Of a DNA stretch of 5,482 nt, positions 4,993 through 5,482 are shown piece after piece. The stretch is taken from positions 1 to 5,482 of the forward strand of contig JAHJJO010000149.1 in assembly GCA_018822835.1 (NCBI GenBank). Reading direction: 5' to 3'. Below the pieces are notes generated by a model that saw only the letters and a program-made list of their open reading frames with translations, was not told the origin of the DNA and searched no databases. Position 1 is the first letter of the stretch. Each line of letters starts with the position of its first letter. Source of the stretch: Patescibacteria group bacterium. Lineage in GTDB: Bacteria; Patescibacteriota; Patescibacteriia; Patescibacteriales; JAHJJO01. The position numbers and the translations under genes are program-made.

Positions 4993-5482
4993 ATGAAATC
5001 TTTAGTCACAGGAGCAGCCGGATTTATCGGATCACATCTATCCAAAGAGCTAATTAAAAGAGGCGACCAGGTTATTGGCATTGATTCTTTTACTGATTAC
5101 TATCCCAGGTGGATGAAAGAGGAGAACCTGAAGCCTCTACAAACAGAGGAAGGATTTACCTTCATTGAAGGAGATCTCTTAGACCTGAATCTAAGAGAGC
5201 TTCTTCTGGGAACAGACTACTGTTTCCACCAGGCGGCTCAGGCAGGAGTGCGGGCCAGTTGGGGGAAATATTTCGATACTTACACTAAATGCAATATCCT
5301 ATCTACCCAGAGACTTCTTGAAGCTGCCAAAGGAAGCCAACTAAAGAAGCTTGTCTTTGCCTCCTCTTCCTCAGTTTATGGAGACAGCCAGGATCTGCCT
5401 TTAAGAGAAGATAGCTTACCCAAACCGCTCTCTCCTTACGGAGTAACCAAGTTAGCTTCAGAGAATTTAGTCAGCCTTTACC
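4993..5482 (+). CDS. NAD-dependent nucleotide-sugar epimerase/dehydratase, 3'-truncated by the window edge
   Basis: 163 complete codons are visible and the frame is open at the window end; the family usually runs to about 300-340 residues. The protein is an extended short-chain dehydrogenase. It has the NAD-binding TGAAGFIG loop at 6-13, an acidic residue at the end of the second strand (D31), GD at 60-61, HQAAQAGVRASW at 79-90, the active-site serine stretch SSSSVYG at 124-130 and the catalytic YGVTK with Tyr149 and Lys153. AAQAGVR and YYPRWMKEENL point to the UDP-glucose / UDP-glucuronate 4-epimerase branch, which makes galacto-configured nucleotide sugars for surface polysaccharides in the cytoplasm. 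The exact substrate cannot be told from this half. The start has AGGTGAGG eight nt upstream, and a promoter lies at 4908-4936, so it probably begins its own transcription unit. Confidence 0.9.
   Translation, partial: MKSLVTGAAGFIGSHLSKELIKRGDQVIGIDSFTDYYPRWMKEENLKPLQTEEGFTFIEGDLLDLNLRELLLGTDYCFHQAAQAGVRASWGKYFDTYTKCNILSTQRLLEAAKGSQLKKLVFASSSSVYGDSQDLPLREDSLPKPLSPYGVTKLASENLVSLY

Overview
The window looks like an accessory stretch of a bacterial chromosome or metagenome contig with moderate GC. All genes lie on the + strand. It carries a cluster of Tad/Flp-type minor pilin genes, a degenerate group II intron, a secreted beta-propeller gene, a repeat-rich intergenic region and the start of a sugar-nucleotide epimerase gene. 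No rRNA, tRNA or other phylogenetic marker is present. The TadG-like family of the first gene is one I associate with Bacillota and some deep-branching anaerobes, but the lineage cannot be fixed from this sequence.

Layout. Positions 1-827 hold the 3' part of a TadG-like gene. Positions 849 to about 1629 form a group II intron of about 780 nt. It has a GUGCG 5' end, a clear domain V, a domain VI with a candidate branch-point A, and only a frameshifted, almost fully deleted reverse-transcriptase (RT) remnant. It sits 21 nt after the stop of gene 1, right behind a ribosome-binding site and ATG, so it has split the translation start region ahead of the next gene. Positions 1685-2587 encode a second TadG-like protein that shares its N-terminal half with gene 1 but has a different C-terminal domain. 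Positions 2633-3115 and 3170-3574 are two tandem TadE-like pseudopilin genes with nearly identical start regions. Positions 3637-4650 encode an exported six-repeat beta-propeller protein with its own good RBS and a candidate promoter. Positions 4651-4992 contain a heptamer-based inverted repeat, a strong sigma70-type promoter overlapped by a dyad, and a hairpin just before the RBS. From 4993 to the window end runs the start of an NAD-dependent nucleotide-sugar epimerase.

How the genes fit together. The four Tad-like proteins are probably membrane-anchored minor pilins or pilus-associated surface proteins, co-transcribed through the intron. No TadA, TadB, TadC, RcpA, major Flp pilin or prepilin peptidase is in the window, so the assembly machinery must lie elsewhere. 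The propeller protein may be an extracytoplasmic partner of these proteins or only a neighbour. The epimerase has its own promoter and probably begins a separate surface-polysaccharide or nucleotide-sugar unit. The points most worth a second look are the RT-less intron at a translation start, the modular C-termini of the TadG paralogs, and the repeat and hairpin structures of the last intergenic region.
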